In this document: in pieces, positions 5,940-6,152 of the stretch
How positions within the stretch are numbered: position 1 is the stretch's first letter
How the letters are laid out: each line of letters opens with the position of its first letter
Source of the DNA: Bacteroidota bacterium
GTDB lineage: Bacteria > Bacteroidota > Bacteroidia > NS11-12g > UBA9320
Direction of reading: 5' to 3'
DNA length: 6,152 nucleotides
Assembly (NCBI GenBank): GCA_003484585.1
Contig: DNBZ01000257.1
Coordinates: 1 to 6,152 of the forward strand
Position numbers and translations under genes: made by a program
Notes under the pieces: generated by a model
The model's input: only the letters and a program-made list of their open reading frames with translations
Database searches by the model: none
What the model was told of the DNA's origin: nothing

Positions 5940-6152
5940 TTATAACAGAGATAACTACCTGTCAGAGTTTAGTATAAAAACACTGCAGGATAGATACTTA
6001 CTAGAGGGCGAAAAATCCCCTCAAGATGCGTTTGCTAGAGCTGCCACTGCTTTTTCCGACGATGAAGCACACGCACAAAGATTATATGACTATGCTAGTA
6101 AACTTTGGTTTATGTTTTCTACTCCTGTTCTTAGCAACGGTGGCAGTAAACG
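5929..6152 (+). CDS. nrdA: Ribonucleotide reductase large (alpha) subunit, N-terminal part (3' end outside window)
   Basis: The start of a ribonucleotide reductase alpha subunit, which makes deoxyribonucleotides for phage replication. Only 74 codons are visible before the right edge. They read as the family's N-terminal helical region: LSEFSIKTLQDRYLL (residues 11-25), EKSPQDAFARAA (28-39) and, near the edge, LWFMFSTPVLSNGG (59-72), the start of the segment that normally precedes the first active-site cysteine. The protein begins directly with this domain, so the usual N-terminal ATP-cone of about 90 residues is absent and overall activity control by ATP/dATP may be missing. The start at 5929 overlaps the flap endonuclease end by 11 bases and has a good ribosome site. 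Whether it is class I (with a beta subunit beyond the edge) or B12-dependent class II cannot be told from this fragment, so the symbol is provisional. Confidence 0.85.
   Translation, partial: MKIDYNRDNYLSEFSIKTLQDRYLLEGEKSPQDAFARAATAFSDDEAHAQRLYDYASKLWFMFSTPVLSNGGSK

Overview
The window looks like part of the genome of a tailed double-stranded DNA bacteriophage, and all recognisable genes lie on the plus strand. It carries a tightly packed replication, recombination and nucleotide-metabolism cluster with no ribosomal, tRNA or housekeeping genes. Several gene types are phage-style: a compact SbcC/gp46-like ATPase of 599 residues, an SbcD/gp47-like nuclease, a gp32-like single-strand binding protein, and a flap endonuclease that closely resembles the phage T5 D15 enzyme as I remember it. 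The DNA is AT-rich. The promoter and ribosome binding sites are of bacterial sigma70 and Shine-Dalgarno type. T5-like FEN similarity suggests a Gram-negative, perhaps marine, host, but that is inference; I cannot name the phage.

Layout: (1) 2-805, C-terminal part of a superfamily 2 DNA helicase, cut by the left edge. (2) 806-848, the only real intergenic gap with a promoter: TTGACA, a 17-bp spacer, TATAAT, an extended -10 TG and an A-rich upstream tract. (3) 849-1244, a 131-residue protein I do not recognise, whose start codon lies inside the promoter region. (4) 1247-1882, single-stranded DNA-binding protein with acidic tail. (5) 1889-2848 and 2817-4616, the overlapping SbcD-like nuclease and SbcC-like ATPase pair. 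(6) 4610-5068, Hjc-like PD-(D/E)XK Holliday junction resolvase candidate. (7) 5100-5939, 5'-3' exonuclease/flap endonuclease. (8) 5929 to the right edge, start of the large subunit of ribonucleotide reductase. Gaps between genes are 2 to 43 bases, with overlaps of 32, 7 and 11 bases.

Together these genes would remodel forks and branched DNA (helicase), coat single strands (SSB), process ends (SbcCD-like pair), resolve junctions (resolvase), remove RNA primers and flaps (FEN) and supply dNTPs (RNR). The order helicase, small gene(s), SbcD, SbcC, endonuclease, FEN recalls the D10 to D15 region of T5. No CRISPR, transposon, tRNA, rRNA or convincing terminator was seen. The most interesting points are the near-perfect promoter that overlaps the start of the unknown 131-residue gene, that gene itself, and a perfect 11-bp inverted repeat lying over the Walker A codons of the SbcC-like gene.
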